Below, in pieces: positions 17,950 to 27,300 of a stretch of 64,000 bases of DNA (the stretch's first letter is position 1; each line of letters starts with the position of its first letter). The stretch covers positions 32,138-96,137 of the forward strand of contig VRUL01000006.1 in the NCBI GenBank assembly GCA_019456145.1. The letters run 5' to 3'. Position numbers and translations under genes: made by a program. Under the pieces are notes generated by a model. That model did no database searches. It was not told the origin of the DNA and worked only from the letters and a program-made list of their open reading frames with translations. The DNA comes from Planctomycetota bacterium. Lineage in GTDB: Bacteria; Planctomycetota; Phycisphaerae; Sedimentisphaerales; Anaerobacaceae.

Positions 17950-19236
17950 ATGGTTAAAGCTTTGCTCAAAATTCTCACAGTGGTTGCCGTTTGTTTGGCT
18001 TTAGCGTTCATTTCAGGCTGCCGGGGTCAGGGACTCAGTGGTCTTGGTATAGGTTCGACCCCTCGAAGCATAACCATCGACGAATATGTGGACAAAATGA
18101 AGGCAGGCTGGATTGGGCAAATGGCTGGCGTGGGATGGGGCGGGCCAACCGAGTTCAAGTACAAGGGGACCATCATACCAGAAGATAAGATGCCGAAATG
18201 GCGGCCTGAAATGATAAACCAGTTCCGGCAGGACGATATCTATGTTGAAATGACGTTTCTACGCACGCTTGAGCTCTATGGGATGGATTGTTCGTTGCGA
18301 CAGGCCGGTATCGACTTTGCCAACAGCGGCTACAACCTCTGGCATGCCAACAGAAACGGCCGTGATAATTTGCGGAAAGGTATTGCTCCGCCGGATTCGG
18401 GCCATCCCGAATTTAACAAGCACGCTGATGATATCGATTACCAGATTGAGGCAGATTATTCGGGCCTGATTGCACCCGGGCTGCCGAACGTGGTCATAGA
18501 ACTCGGTGAAAAATTCGGACGGCTGATGAATTACGGCGACGGCGTGTACGGAGGTCAGTTCGTCGGCGCAATGTATGCCGAGGCGTTCTTTGAGGATGAT
18601 ATGGAAAAGATTGTCCGCACCGCTCTAAAATCCATCCCGCAAGACAGCCAATACGCCGAATGCATCCGTGATGTTCTAAAATGGTATAAACAGAATCCCG
18701 ATGATTGGGAGAAAACCTGGCAGCTCATAAACCAAAAGTACCATCTCAATCCTGATTACCGTCGGTTCTCCTGCGACAAAGGGGAATTCAATATCGACGC
18801 CAAAATCAACGGCGCTTACATTGTGATGGGCCTGTTATACGGCCGGGGTGATCCGGACAAGACGATTATCATCTCCACCCGCTGCGGACAGGATTCCGAC
18901 TGCAACCCCTCCAACTCCGGCGGTGTGCTGTTTACAACAATCGGCTTTAACAATCTGCCCGATAAGTACAAATCCGCTTTGAATCCCCAGGGCAAGTTCA
19001 GCCACACGCCGTACAATTTCCCAACGCTGGTTAAGGTGTGCGAACAACTTGCCCGCCAGGCGGTCAGGCGTGCCGGCGGACGGATAGAGAAGAATGCGGA
19101 GGGGAAGGAAGTTTTTGTTATTCCGGTCCGAAAGGCAAAGCCGAGTAATCTGGAGCAGTGCTGGGAAGCCGGCCCCGCTGCAAATAGCAAATTCAGCGCC
19201 CAGGAGATGGCACAGATTAAGCCCACCCGTAAGTGA
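17950..19236 (+). CDS. ADP-ribosylglycohydrolase-family lipoprotein
   Basis: A 428-aa exported protein of the ADP-ribosylation/crystallin J1 fold. The start at 17950 follows a GGAGGTG ribosome-binding site. The signal ends in a lipobox (FISGC), so it is probably a lipoprotein. Family motifs: AGWIGQMAGVGWGGPTEF, a metal-binding DDIYVEMTFL (about residue 95), and TRCGQDSDCNPSN (about 313) with the second metal-binding aspartates. Extracellular members in planctomycetes are often glycoside-processing or of unknown substrate, so ADP-ribose hydrolysis is not certain. Followed by an intrinsic terminator. Confidence 0.85.
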   Translation: MVKALLKILTVVAVCLALAFISGCRGQGLSGLGIGSTPRSITIDEYVDKMKAGWIGQMAGVGWGGPTEFKYKGTIIPEDKMPKWRPEMINQFRQDDIYVEMTFLRTLELYGMDCSLRQAGIDFANSGYNLWHANRNGRDNLRKGIAPPDSGHPEFNKHADDIDYQIEADYSGLIAPGLPNVVIELGEKFGRLMNYGDGVYGGQFVGAMYAEAFFEDDMEKIVRTALKSIPQDSQYAECIRDVLKWYKQNPDDWEKTWQLINQKYHLNPDYRRFSCDKGEFNIDAKINGAYIVMGLLYGRGDPDKTIIISTRCGQDSDCNPSNSGGVLFTTIGFNNLPDKYKSALNPQGKFSHTPYNFPTLVKVCEQLARQAVRRAGGRIEKNAEGKEVFVIPVRKAKPSNLEQCWEAGPAANSKFSAQEMAQIKPTRK

Positions 19237-19270
19237 AACCGAGCGAGCAATGCACTCTCAACAGTATTTA

Positions 19271-19304
19271 GCCCGCAGTTTTACTGCGGGTCTATCTTAT
19301 TTTA
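19271..19304 (+). terminator. Intrinsic terminator after the ADP-ribosylglycohydrolase gene
   Basis: CCCGCAGT and ACTGCGGG arms (19272-19279 and 19283-19290) with a 3-base loop, followed by a T-rich tail. It also separates the convergent metalloprotease gene ending at 19325. Confidence 0.7.
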
Positions 19305-19324
19305 ACGGCCAGCCGAACAACCGC

Positions 19325-20935
19325 TTAGCTGCCAATTGTTACCATACCACCAGTTGTTCTAATTGTCACCGGGCGATTGATCGTTAGTCCCGACGGATTT
19401 ACAGTCAGGGTTTCCGTTTCCGGATACGAGCCGGAACCGATATAAACAGTTCCATTAGGAATCACGATCTCTACTGCCTCGGTAACGGTATTAAATGGAT
19501 TTCCCGCAGTGCCGTCCTCAATTCCGGTGTTTGTCCAGTCTGAATACACAGGATTCATACCGGCTCGAATACAATTGCTTGAGTCTACGTACTCCCGAAT
19601 GCAATTCACCGTGCGGGGATGAAATGACATCAGTTCGTTTGCATAGCCCCCACAAAGATCACGTCCGCAGTAACTCATTATCGTTCCCGGTAAACACTCA
19701 TCAAACACCATCCGGAGCCCGCACTCGGGATTGCTTCCATCATCAAGTACACTGGCACAGTTGTCAATCGGTGGTGTGTAACAATGACTATGGTGCGAAC
19801 CGAAGATGTGGCCGGCTTCATGAGGCACAACATGCAGATCCCAGTTGTCTGCATCAAGATCCCTTACTGGGCGAGGAAACCAGCCCTGCAGGCCGAAATT
19901 GATCGAGTATCCAGAACCGTAATCACACAGGGAAGGGGTATTGGCAACACCCCACCGGCCTGGTCGGCATGAAAACAACATTGTTAAATCTCGATCGATG
20001 TCATCCATGTTTAATTGCCAGTAAAGGGCAAATTCGTCAGCTACATCCCCAACCAGATAGGGATCGGGTGTTGTCCAGATTCGAATATAAGACAGATACC
20101 ACTTAATATTCATATCCCGTTCAAAGAAATAGCTCGATGTTCCGGCAAGCTGAAGCACATAGGTCAGTGCTGCACCCATATCTGAGCCGAATTGCTGGTA
20201 ATACGCGTTATCACAATCAATAGCGACGAATGCAACACGCCAGTTATAGGAAGAGGGAAAGGGCCCCGTTTCCGACATGCAGTCAAATAGAGCTTCTGTT
20301 GACACAAAATCAGGATGTGGTTTTGCCAGACAACGAAACCCCTCTGATGAGCTTTCTCCCGTAATCTCTGATTGCTCGGCAATCGAATGAAGGTCCGTCC
20401 GGCCTCCTTTGCCTGCTTTGCGGTCGGGAGCCAGATAGTAGAGCAATCCCCCTGTTCGGATATACCCATTGTTACCATACGGCGATATACCAATTACCGC
20501 CTCCGAATCCTCCTCCCCGGCCACACGCCCTTTGAACAGTACTACCTGGGGATGTGGTACCGGCTTATCTCCTTGTGCAGTACCTGCAACAATTATCGTT
20601 TCCGGAGTTATGACCTCAAATTGTTCCAGTTCAAGGTCCACCGATTGCTGCAGACTTAGAGGAAATCCGGTCAAACGAATATGCTTACGGCCGCGAAGTT
20701 GTTCGTATGCATCCGACTCAAATCGCAGGGCCACTCCAGCAGGTAAGCGAACATCATTCGCTATGCTTACGGGTGCTCTTGCCTGCGGCGGAAGCTTTTT
20801 CGGTCCTGCATTCATAATAGAGCAAAATACTAACAGCAATGATAGTGATGCATGGCACATCCGCTTTTGACGGCCAAGTGGCTCAAGCCTCCCGAATCGT
20901 GTGAAATAAGTATAAGTATTTGTATATGTTCTCAT
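19325..20935 (-). CDS. Secreted M12-like zinc metalloprotease
   Basis: A 536-aa secreted protein. The start at 20935 is supported by AGGAGA 8 bases upstream. A signal-like hydrophobic stretch is near residues 27-45 (SLSLLLVFCSIMNA). The catalytic motif HEAGHIFGSHH (about 368-378) matches the HExxHxxGxxH metzincin zinc site of reprolysin-like peptidases, with GTIMSYC about 45 residues later as the Met-turn. The C-terminal part (TVTEAVEIVIPNGTVYIGSG) resembles a beta-helix or choice-of-anchor segment and ends abruptly at VTIGS. It lies 15 bp downstream of the tail-fibre-like gene and probably shares its promoter. Confidence 0.85.
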   Translation of the reverse strand: MRTYTNTYTYFTRFGRLEPLGRQKRMCHASLSLLLVFCSIMNAGPKKLPPQARAPVSIANDVRLPAGVALRFESDAYEQLRGRKHIRLTGFPLSLQQSVDLELEQFEVITPETIIVAGTAQGDKPVPHPQVVLFKGRVAGEEDSEAVIGISPYGNNGYIRTGGLLYYLAPDRKAGKGGRTDLHSIAEQSEITGESSSEGFRCLAKPHPDFVSTEALFDCMSETGPFPSSYNWRVAFVAIDCDNAYYQQFGSDMGAALTYVLQLAGTSSYFFERDMNIKWYLSYIRIWTTPDPYLVGDVADEFALYWQLNMDDIDRDLTMLFSCRPGRWGVANTPSLCDYGSGYSINFGLQGWFPRPVRDLDADNWDLHVVPHEAGHIFGSHHSHCYTPPIDNCASVLDDGSNPECGLRMVFDECLPGTIMSYCGRDLCGGYANELMSFHPRTVNCIREYVDSSNCIRAGMNPVYSDWTNTGIEDGTAGNPFNTVTEAVEIVIPNGTVYIGSGSYPETETLTVNPSGLTINRPVTIRTTGGMVTIGS

Positions 20936-20950
20936 GGCTCGGTTCTCCTG

Positions 20951-22621
20951 TTATTGAAGGTTAATAAGCGTAAGGACTAATCCGGTTTGGCCTTTTTCAA
21001 GACTTGTCATCGCCTTGCCGAGGACCGCACCATGCGCTTTTGTATAATCAGTCACGGCCATCGCATGCCCTGCTCGCAAAGAGGTAGTGAGCATGTCTCC
21101 GGGCCCGATAGCCTTTTCAGTGGAATCACAATATACCCATACCCGGCCGTTCAAGGCAATGGGGATAGCGTCTTCATGGCCGGGAAGATTCCCAAGGATC
21201 GCCCCGGTCGGAAGTGAATTCGCACCGCTCACAACACCGGCAACACAACGGTTATACGCACCGCGAGACAGGCAAAGCTGCCCCTGATTTTCCGTGTCAA
21301 TCGCAACTACCATGCCGGGTTCGACATCTTCACTGACAGGAAACTTCTCGGCAACATCAGCACCCGTAATCTGGAGAGTGTCAACACGCGCTGTCCCGGC
21401 AACGTGCAGCTTAGCCGCAGGGGAAGTCGTTCCGATACCGACTCTGCCGGTGCTTTGTTCAGCATAGAAAACCGTGTGCGAAGCGTCTGAATTGTATATC
21501 CACAAAGCGTCATCCGTCGCATTGTTAAACATGTGCCACTTGACTGTTGCTCCATCGTATAAACGAATCCCGGCATCCTCACCCGCGTTGCTCTCTAAGT
21601 ACATAAACGAATTAGGCCAACCGTTTCCTTTTATATGAAGTCCCGCCTGTGGACTTGTCGTCCCAATGCCAACCTTGCCGTTCTTCCATACTGTCGTGAA
21701 TCCTTGGCCGTATTCATAAATTCCGAGTCCGTAGTCGGTCGTTCCATCGCTCTGTATCATGAATTTGTTTGTGCCGTTTTCACGGAAAAGAACGCTTGCG
21801 TCGTAATCTGTTGCACAATCCAGAAGCAATCCGCTATGCCTGAAATCATTGTCAATCGCGATCCATAAATTATTGTTCAGGTCCGTTTCTTTTATATGAA
21901 GCTTGTAGCTTGGATCTGGAATCGTCGTCCCGATTCCAACCTTGCCGTCTGTGTCTATAAAAACTCTTGTTATATCGTTGATCTTAAATCGGAGTGGATG
22001 ATTAAAGGCAGACTGAAGCGAGACATAATCTGTATCTGCCATCAGTTGTCCTGCAACATTATTGGTGGTTTCATGTACGAGTAAAGAAGCCATACCGGAA
22101 TCAGATATATGTAATTTTTGTAACGGATTTGTCGTCCCTATGCCGACGTTGCCCGACGGGATTGCATACATATCATTCACGGAGACCATCCAGTCATTGT
22201 CTCCGCCCGCGGTCTTTGCATAAAGTGCATAGGGTGTGGGAGTCACTTCCTGTCGCGGAGTCAGAATTGTGTATTGCTCCTTGCTATCACCCGGCCGAAC
22301 GCTAATCTCAAGCCACCGGGCATAGCCGTCAAAGGCGGATGGGCTGTTGAAATCCAGCTCCACCGTAAAATAGCCGTCTATCACATCAACCTCGTTCATC
22401 GTGAGGGTATCTCCCACTGGGGGGGGATATACGATCTCGCAGGGATCCATCCAGAGCTTAAACTCAAAGTCATACTGGCCATCCGCCGGTCCGTTGGCAT
22501 CCATCAGCCGGCCCTGGTATGTAAACGCCGTACCCATCGGCGCCCCTTTGCTAACCTCTGCCAAACAGACCATCAGGCCCAAGGCCACAACCAAAATTTT
22601 TAACATTTTTGTAGTTTTCAT
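20951..22621 (-). CDS. Tail-fibre-like surface protein with GADVAEKF C-terminal domain
   Basis: A 556-aa secreted protein. The signal peptide (KILVVALGLMVCLAEVSKGA) leads into the GTAFTYQGRLMDANGPADGQ domain (about 27-150), shared with the proteins at 29391, 31603 and 33446. The middle holds repeats of the type GNVGIGTTNPLQKLHI, the phage-tail-fibre collar motif. Unlike two of its paralogues it has no S74 chaperone domain; it ends in a domain running from TARVDTLQITGADVAEKFP through GAILGNLPGHEDAIPIAL to GAVLGKAMTSLEKGQTGLV, which recalls peptidase-G2-like autoproteolytic domains. Surface display or adhesion is inferred. No phage genes adjoin it. Confidence 0.8.
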   Translation of the reverse strand: MKTTKMLKILVVALGLMVCLAEVSKGAPMGTAFTYQGRLMDANGPADGQYDFEFKLWMDPCEIVYPPPVGDTLTMNEVDVIDGYFTVELDFNSPSAFDGYARWLEISVRPGDSKEQYTILTPRQEVTPTPYALYAKTAGGDNDWMVSVNDMYAIPSGNVGIGTTNPLQKLHISDSGMASLLVHETTNNVAGQLMADTDYVSLQSAFNHPLRFKINDITRVFIDTDGKVGIGTTIPDPSYKLHIKETDLNNNLWIAIDNDFRHSGLLLDCATDYDASVLFRENGTNKFMIQSDGTTDYGLGIYEYGQGFTTVWKNGKVGIGTTSPQAGLHIKGNGWPNSFMYLESNAGEDAGIRLYDGATVKWHMFNNATDDALWIYNSDASHTVFYAEQSTGRVGIGTTSPAAKLHVAGTARVDTLQITGADVAEKFPVSEDVEPGMVVAIDTENQGQLCLSRGAYNRCVAGVVSGANSLPTGAILGNLPGHEDAIPIALNGRVWVYCDSTEKAIGPGDMLTTSLRAGHAMAVTDYTKAHGAVLGKAMTSLEKGQTGLVLTLINLQ

Positions 22622-22766
22622 ATTTTTACCCTTTCAAAGAATGCTGATATTTGACAGCGCACTTTATGCACAAAGCCACCTTTCGCGAAATATTGCAGAA
22701 TTGACTAAATATGGTTGTATTCTCATCAACAACCGCTGCCTCCGAAAATTTAGTTAGAGTGACATT

Positions 22767-22794
22767 ATTATACATATTTTCACCTCATTGTCAA
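22767..22794 (-). promoter_or_regulatory. Full-consensus promoter for the 22621 tail-fibre gene
   Basis: On the minus strand TTGACA (22789-22794), a 16-bp spacer and TATAAT (22767-22772): both hexamers perfect. The bases upstream of the -35 (AAATCTC) are identical to those at the promoter at 35728-35755, which serves the paralogous gene set. It gives a leader of about 140 nt. Confidence 0.75.
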
Positions 22795-22825
22795 GAGATT
22801 TCAGGAGAGCCTTCTCGCGAGATGT

Positions 22826-22861
22826 AAAGAAAAGGGCTGCGAGCTTTCTTGCCCACAGCCC
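22826..22861 (-). terminator. Intrinsic terminator after the dockerin-type gene
   Basis: Read on the minus strand, GGGCTGTG pairs with CGCAGCCC (one wobble) and is followed by TTTTCTTT. It ends the transcript of the gene stopping at 22898 and lies just upstream of the next promoter. Confidence 0.75.
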
Positions 22862-22897
22862 CTTATTATCGCGGAAGTTAATATGCAATTACACAAA

Positions 22898-25183
22898 CTA
22901 TGGAGTCGGTACTGGGAGGACGCTGACCAGGTCGCTGCCGAAGGTGGCTGTGGTCATTGTGCCTTCAACGTGCGAGGTAACGGCCATGCCGACGAAAACC
23001 GGGGATGGCAGCGGAAGGGGCAAGCTGCTGATTAACTCCCACGTGCCTCCCGCATAATAGTAGCCTGTAATCGTATCGCCGGTCTTTACCAGCCGCAGGG
23101 ACACAGGAGCTTTAAGATGGGCTGTAGGCCCGCCATGCACTGACTGGGTCTCCGCGCCGGCTTCCGGGCGCCATTGGAACGCTACGCCGCGCTCCGGCGT
23201 TACCAAAATCGACGCGTGCGCCGAATCCGGATCCAGCGAGCTTCGGAGCATCAGTCCGGCCTTGGCCCACTCGTGAGTGTCTTCTAAGCCCAGTACTGTG
23301 GCGGTCATCTGGAAGTCGCCTGTTGATATCGGCACCGGCTGATAGGCGTAGTGGAATTGGTCTGCGCTGCCCCAGATGTCGGCGCCTTCACCCATTACGG
23401 TCCATTCCTTTTTAACCGGGTCGTACTCTGCACTGCCGCCCGTGGAACCGATATCCACGCTGGTGAATTGTTCGGCATTTGTAAAGGGATCAATCTCCTG
23501 AGGCTGCTCCGTAGACAACAGGTAGTTATTCGCCACGAAAGCCACATCCATGAGATTCGTTTTGGTGTCGCGGTTGATGTCGGTGGCAGCATATCTTCGT
23601 CCGCCGGTTTTTTTATCCATGATCGTAACCGGCAGTACAGCGGTCTCGGTGGGGTCACCGGCCAGGTAGTGGGCAATCCGGCCGTGGCTTGCCCAGGTGT
23701 CAAAAAAGTATCTCCCCGCTATGCTTGCTGGGGCTGGGTTCCAGGTGTCAAAAAAGTATCCCCCCGCTAAGCCAGCGACTGTTTGATCTGACGAGCTTGT
23801 CCATGGGCCATGCGCTACTATGCTAACGACTTGTTCCTTGTCCCAATTACGCTGGTCAAACTGCAATTGGTACACATCTTCGTCGTAGTCAGCCCACTTT
23901 ATGGCTGTCGAATCGCCGAGTTTAACATTAACGGTGACCTGGCCACCCGGTTGCTCTCGAAGCCTGACGCCGTAACTGATTGCATCTTTCTCGATGATTT
24001 CAAGAGAATTGGTGCTTAATAGTATAGAGGGTTCCGAAAGGTTCCAGGAGGCGTACTGGATGCCGACATCGCCTTGGCTGCACGGGTCGGTAATCTTCAA
24101 ATGGCTGAAGATATCGCCTTCCAAAAAGATCCGCACATCTTCCTCGGTCATACCGAGCTCTCTGACATATTCTTCAAGCCCGTTGATCGGGATTAACTCC
24201 AAGTTGCTGAATACGCCCTGAACTGTGGCATTGACGATATAGTCGTGATTCTGGATCACGAGGTAGTTCATAATATTAGGGTCCAGCGGACTGCTAAGGC
24301 CCTCATCCTCAAACATTAGCTCCAGGCAATTTCCCTGCCCGCTGGGATCCCAAACGAAGGACCATCGATGGACCGGACGTACCTTTGCATCTGCGTATTG
24401 GAACGTCAGGTGGTCGGTAAAGGCCCATAAATTCGACCCGCCATGTGGTGGATCTTCGAAAGGCTGGCGCCAAACGCCGCCGTCATAGAACCAGTCCCAA
24501 CCCCCATAGAAGCCCGAGCGAACAGTCACCCAACCAGGTGTAGGTGTCTGGGCCAGGTTCAACTTTCCATTGTAGAACCAGAAAGCCTTGAACAATTTCG
24601 ACTTCAGCGCCGCCACGCCGTACATGTTCCTGCCTGACGGATTGGTGGTGTCATTTTGCTGAAGCAGGGTAACCGTGCCCGCCTGGAATTTCTTGACATA
24701 TACGGACGCCCACTGGTCGACGTCCCCGTCGCCCTGTTCATCTATCCCGATGTTCAGGCCGGTGTCGCCAAAGCCCTTACTGTACACCCAGTCCATTCCG
24801 GCTGTCCAAAGGTCGGGATTCATATTAGGATCACCGCCGGCTGTATTACCGTGGCCCAGCCGATTATCTAGGAAAAGAAACACTCTCGCCGACTGCGATA
24901 ATGTTACATCCAGCGAGTAGTCCCACTGCGTCTTGTCGTCATTGGAGACCATCACATACTCTGCACCGAGTAAAGCTATCGGTATGGAGTTGTACTGGTG
25001 CGCCCGGTCGACGAAACAAAGCTCATTCTCAGCAAGTAAATTCGGTGCGATTATAGGTGGGGGCTTTGTGCTGCTTCCGCCGCGCACAACGCCGGTGATG
25101 ATCTGTGCCTGGGCTGACGTAAACACGCCGAGCCAGCCTACAACCAAAACAACTACAAACAATGTTAACTTCAAATTTCTCAT
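22898..25183 (-). CDS. Secreted multidomain protein with dockerin-like and LamG/DUF1349-like regions
   Basis: About 761 aa from the ATG at 25183, which follows a purine-rich TGGGGGAT site and opens a clear signal peptide (LFVVVLVVGWLGVFTSAQA). The N-terminal half (DKTQWDYSLDVTLSQSARVFLFLDNR) looks like a beta-sandwich of unknown role. Around residues 560-590 is a dockerin-like segment (DINRDTKTNLMDVAFVANNYLL). The C-terminal roughly 170 residues (FQMTATVLGLEDTHEWAKAG, LMLRSSLDP) resemble DUF1349/concanavalin-like domains. A 16-residue internal duplication lies at 23693-23788. Cell-surface polymer binding is plausible; no catalytic motif seen. Confidence 0.7.
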   Translation of the reverse strand: MRNLKLTLFVVVLVVGWLGVFTSAQAQIITGVVRGGSSTKPPPIIAPNLLAENELCFVDRAHQYNSIPIALLGAEYVMVSNDDKTQWDYSLDVTLSQSARVFLFLDNRLGHGNTAGGDPNMNPDLWTAGMDWVYSKGFGDTGLNIGIDEQGDGDVDQWASVYVKKFQAGTVTLLQQNDTTNPSGRNMYGVAALKSKLFKAFWFYNGKLNLAQTPTPGWVTVRSGFYGGWDWFYDGGVWRQPFEDPPHGGSNLWAFTDHLTFQYADAKVRPVHRWSFVWDPSGQGNCLELMFEDEGLSSPLDPNIMNYLVIQNHDYIVNATVQGVFSNLELIPINGLEEYVRELGMTEEDVRIFLEGDIFSHLKITDPCSQGDVGIQYASWNLSEPSILLSTNSLEIIEKDAISYGVRLREQPGGQVTVNVKLGDSTAIKWADYDEDVYQLQFDQRNWDKEQVVSIVAHGPWTSSSDQTVAGLAGGYFFDTWNPAPASIAGRYFFDTWASHGRIAHYLAGDPTETAVLPVTIMDKKTGGRRYAATDINRDTKTNLMDVAFVANNYLLSTEQPQEIDPFTNAEQFTSVDIGSTGGSAEYDPVKKEWTVMGEGADIWGSADQFHYAYQPVPISTGDFQMTATVLGLEDTHEWAKAGLMLRSSLDPDSAHASILVTPERGVAFQWRPEAGAETQSVHGGPTAHLKAPVSLRLVKTGDTITGYYYAGGTWELISSLPLPLPSPVFVGMAVTSHVEGTMTTATFGSDLVSVLPVPTP
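23693..23788. repeat. 48-bp tandem duplication inside the dockerin-type gene
   Basis: Two imperfect 48-bp units; each begins with CCAGGTGTCAAAAAAGTATC (at 23693 and 23741). It encodes the doubled motif YFFDTW, in frame, 16 codons apart, so it keeps the protein open. Confidence 0.8.
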
Positions 25184-25352
25184 AACAAAATCCCCCAGGA
25201 AAACATTGTTTCCCATAATCAAGAATTCCTGCTCGTTATTAATTTTCCGATACTGTAGACGCAAGTGATCTCTTCAGGTGAAAAAGATGAAAAAAAATAA
25301 AAACATAAGACATTGTTACCACTCCTCATTTAATCCTTATAGATATGGATTG

Positions 25353-25382
25353 AGTTTAGCGCCTTACAGTGCCCCCTGTCAA
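25353..25382 (-). promoter_or_regulatory. Probable promoter for the dockerin-type gene
   Basis: On the minus strand TTGACA (25377-25382), an 18-bp spacer and TAAACT (25353-25358). The -35 and its flank (CCTTGACAGG) resemble the promoters at 22789 and 35750. Leader about 165 nt. Confidence 0.45.
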
Positions 25383-25604
25383 GGAAAATATTATAAGAAT
25401 ATAAAAATTTATTTTGGTTATCGAGGGCGAAAAGATGGATTTTTCAGCTTCTGCCGACAACGCCCGAGGTTAAAATACAACGCAGTCTAACACCTTTATA
25501 TCGCCGGCAAGGGGAATAATACGCCTAAACAAGGAAACCATAGTACATCTACTCGACTATGAATCTGCCGAAGAACATGGACAAGTGTAGCTATGCGGCT
25601 TGCA

Positions 25605-27296
25605 TTACCGCGTGCGGCCGGTCCCTTCGGTAATTGTAAAAAGCTGATCAACCGCAATATCTTTAAAAATATCAATCCCACCGTCAATCCAGCGGACCTC
25701 AATACGATCCACTTTCTCACGGTCTCCCAGCCCAAAGTGAAGACGCATACCATAGTGGCCCTGATATCCACGGCCGCTGCGGACTTCGTCCAGAAGAGCC
25801 AAATTGCCTGCCACAACCTTGACCTGTGCTCCTACTCCGTCCAGGTTGGCCTTAACTCCCCGTAAACGAACCTGTAGCCAATGCCCCTTAGACGGCGAAT
25901 CGTTTCTCAAAATGGTAGGCTCGGCGCGTGAGTTTAGTATCACCACATCAATATCGCCATCGTTATCTAAATCATCAAAACCCGCGCCCCTGCTGCTCAA
26001 CTTTACCTTCATACCGTCCCCGCTTTTTTCCGATACGTTGATGAATTTACCATCAGAAGTGTTCATGAAGAGTAAATTTCGTACAAGAAAAGCGGATCTA
26101 TCGTCCCATTTCTCAATATTTTCCTGGAGGTGTCCAAGAGCAACGAAGATGTCGCGATCTCCATCGTTATCAAAATCAACAAAACCTGTTCCCCATGCCA
26201 CATGGTGCATTGTTCCCCTCCCCGCCTCGGCCATAAGTGTCACATCATCAAACATCCCATCGCCCAGATTTTTGAATAGGTGAGACAATTGCCCCTGGTA
26301 AGAAGTGACATATAAGTCCAGCCATCCGTCATTGTCATAATCGCCGGCATCAACGCCCATGCTTCCCATCTCTTCGCCGTTGATATCGTATGCAACACCG
26401 GCTATGAGTCCTGACTGCTTAAATTTTCCTGTGCCGTCATTTAGAAAAAGAAAATCTTCCATCCCATCATTGGCAACAAAGATATCGGTATCACCATCTT
26501 TATCGAAGTCGGCACATACTGTTCCCATACCCGAGCTGGGGTGCTTGCCCACCCCCGAGGCTTTGCTGACATCGGTGAAGGTCCCGTCACCGTTGTTACG
26601 ATATAACGTATCAGGGACCTTTTCATAAAAATGGGGACCTACCTGTGCTGGAGCACCGTTTATTGTATTAGGTACATGTTTTTCATAGGTAAAGTCAACA
26701 TAGCATGAAACATAAAGGTCCAGGTCTCCATCCTTGTCCATGTCCAGAAAATTGACGCCTGCTCCCACCTTAAATCCATTATCAACACCTGCTTCTTTTG
26801 TGACGTCGGTGAAAGTGCCATCGCCATTATTGCGATAAAGAACGTTAGGCCCCCAATTACTTACGTAGACATCCAGATCTCCGTCATTATCATAATCACC
26901 GGCCACAACTCCCAGGCCATGTCCCGTATTGCCCAGGCCGGTTTCTTTCGTTACGTCCGTGAACTTCCAATTGCCTTCATTTCGATAAAATGCATTTTTC
27001 GGCGGAACCTTAAACTTCGTCCCTTTTAACGCTCCCCCATTTATAAAATAGATGTCCACATCACCGTCATTGTCATAATCAAACAATGCTAATCCCGCAG
27101 TCAACGTCTCTACTATGTAGCACCTTCCGCTATTTCCATCGGTGTGTTTGAAACTAATTTGCGTCTCTTCGGTGACATCTGTAAGTGTGATTGCAGCATT
27201 GGCGGGTGTATGTGAAAATGCACATAGTAAGATCAATACTGTTGCAATCAGTGGTTCCAAACGCACTCTGTGTTTTTGAACATCGGTAAAAATCAT
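25605..27296 (-). CDS. CRTAC1-family FG-GAP/ASPIC-UnbV secreted protein
   Basis: About 563 aa from the ATG at 27296; the frame opens at 27326 but that start overlaps the upstream gene and lacks a ribosome-binding site. The signal peptide ends near SHTPANA. At least seven VCBS/FG-GAP beta-propeller repeats follow, of the form FxDYDNDGDxDIYxxN, with calcium-binding DxDxDG loops. The C-terminal ASPIC/UnbV domain runs from VGAQVKVVAGNLALLDEV through GLGDREKVDRIEVRW. Such proteins are secreted and often paired with TPR proteins in planctomycetes, as here. Function unknown; ligand binding at the surface is inferred. Confidence 0.88.
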   Translation of the reverse strand: MIFTDVQKHRVRLEPLIATVLILLCAFSHTPANAAITLTDVTEETQISFKHTDGNSGRCYIVETLTAGLALFDYDNDGDVDIYFINGGALKGTKFKVPPKNAFYRNEGNWKFTDVTKETGLGNTGHGLGVVAGDYDNDGDLDVYVSNWGPNVLYRNNGDGTFTDVTKEAGVDNGFKVGAGVNFLDMDKDGDLDLYVSCYVDFTYEKHVPNTINGAPAQVGPHFYEKVPDTLYRNNGDGTFTDVSKASGVGKHPSSGMGTVCADFDKDGDTDIFVANDGMEDFLFLNDGTGKFKQSGLIAGVAYDINGEEMGSMGVDAGDYDNDGWLDLYVTSYQGQLSHLFKNLGDGMFDDVTLMAEAGRGTMHHVAWGTGFVDFDNDGDRDIFVALGHLQENIEKWDDRSAFLVRNLLFMNTSDGKFINVSEKSGDGMKVKLSSRGAGFDDLDNDGDIDVVILNSRAEPTILRNDSPSKGHWLQVRLRGVKANLDGVGAQVKVVAGNLALLDEVRSGRGYQGHYGMRLHFGLGDREKVDRIEVRWIDGGIDIFKDIAVDQLFTITEGTGRTR

Positions 27297-27300
27297 AAAA

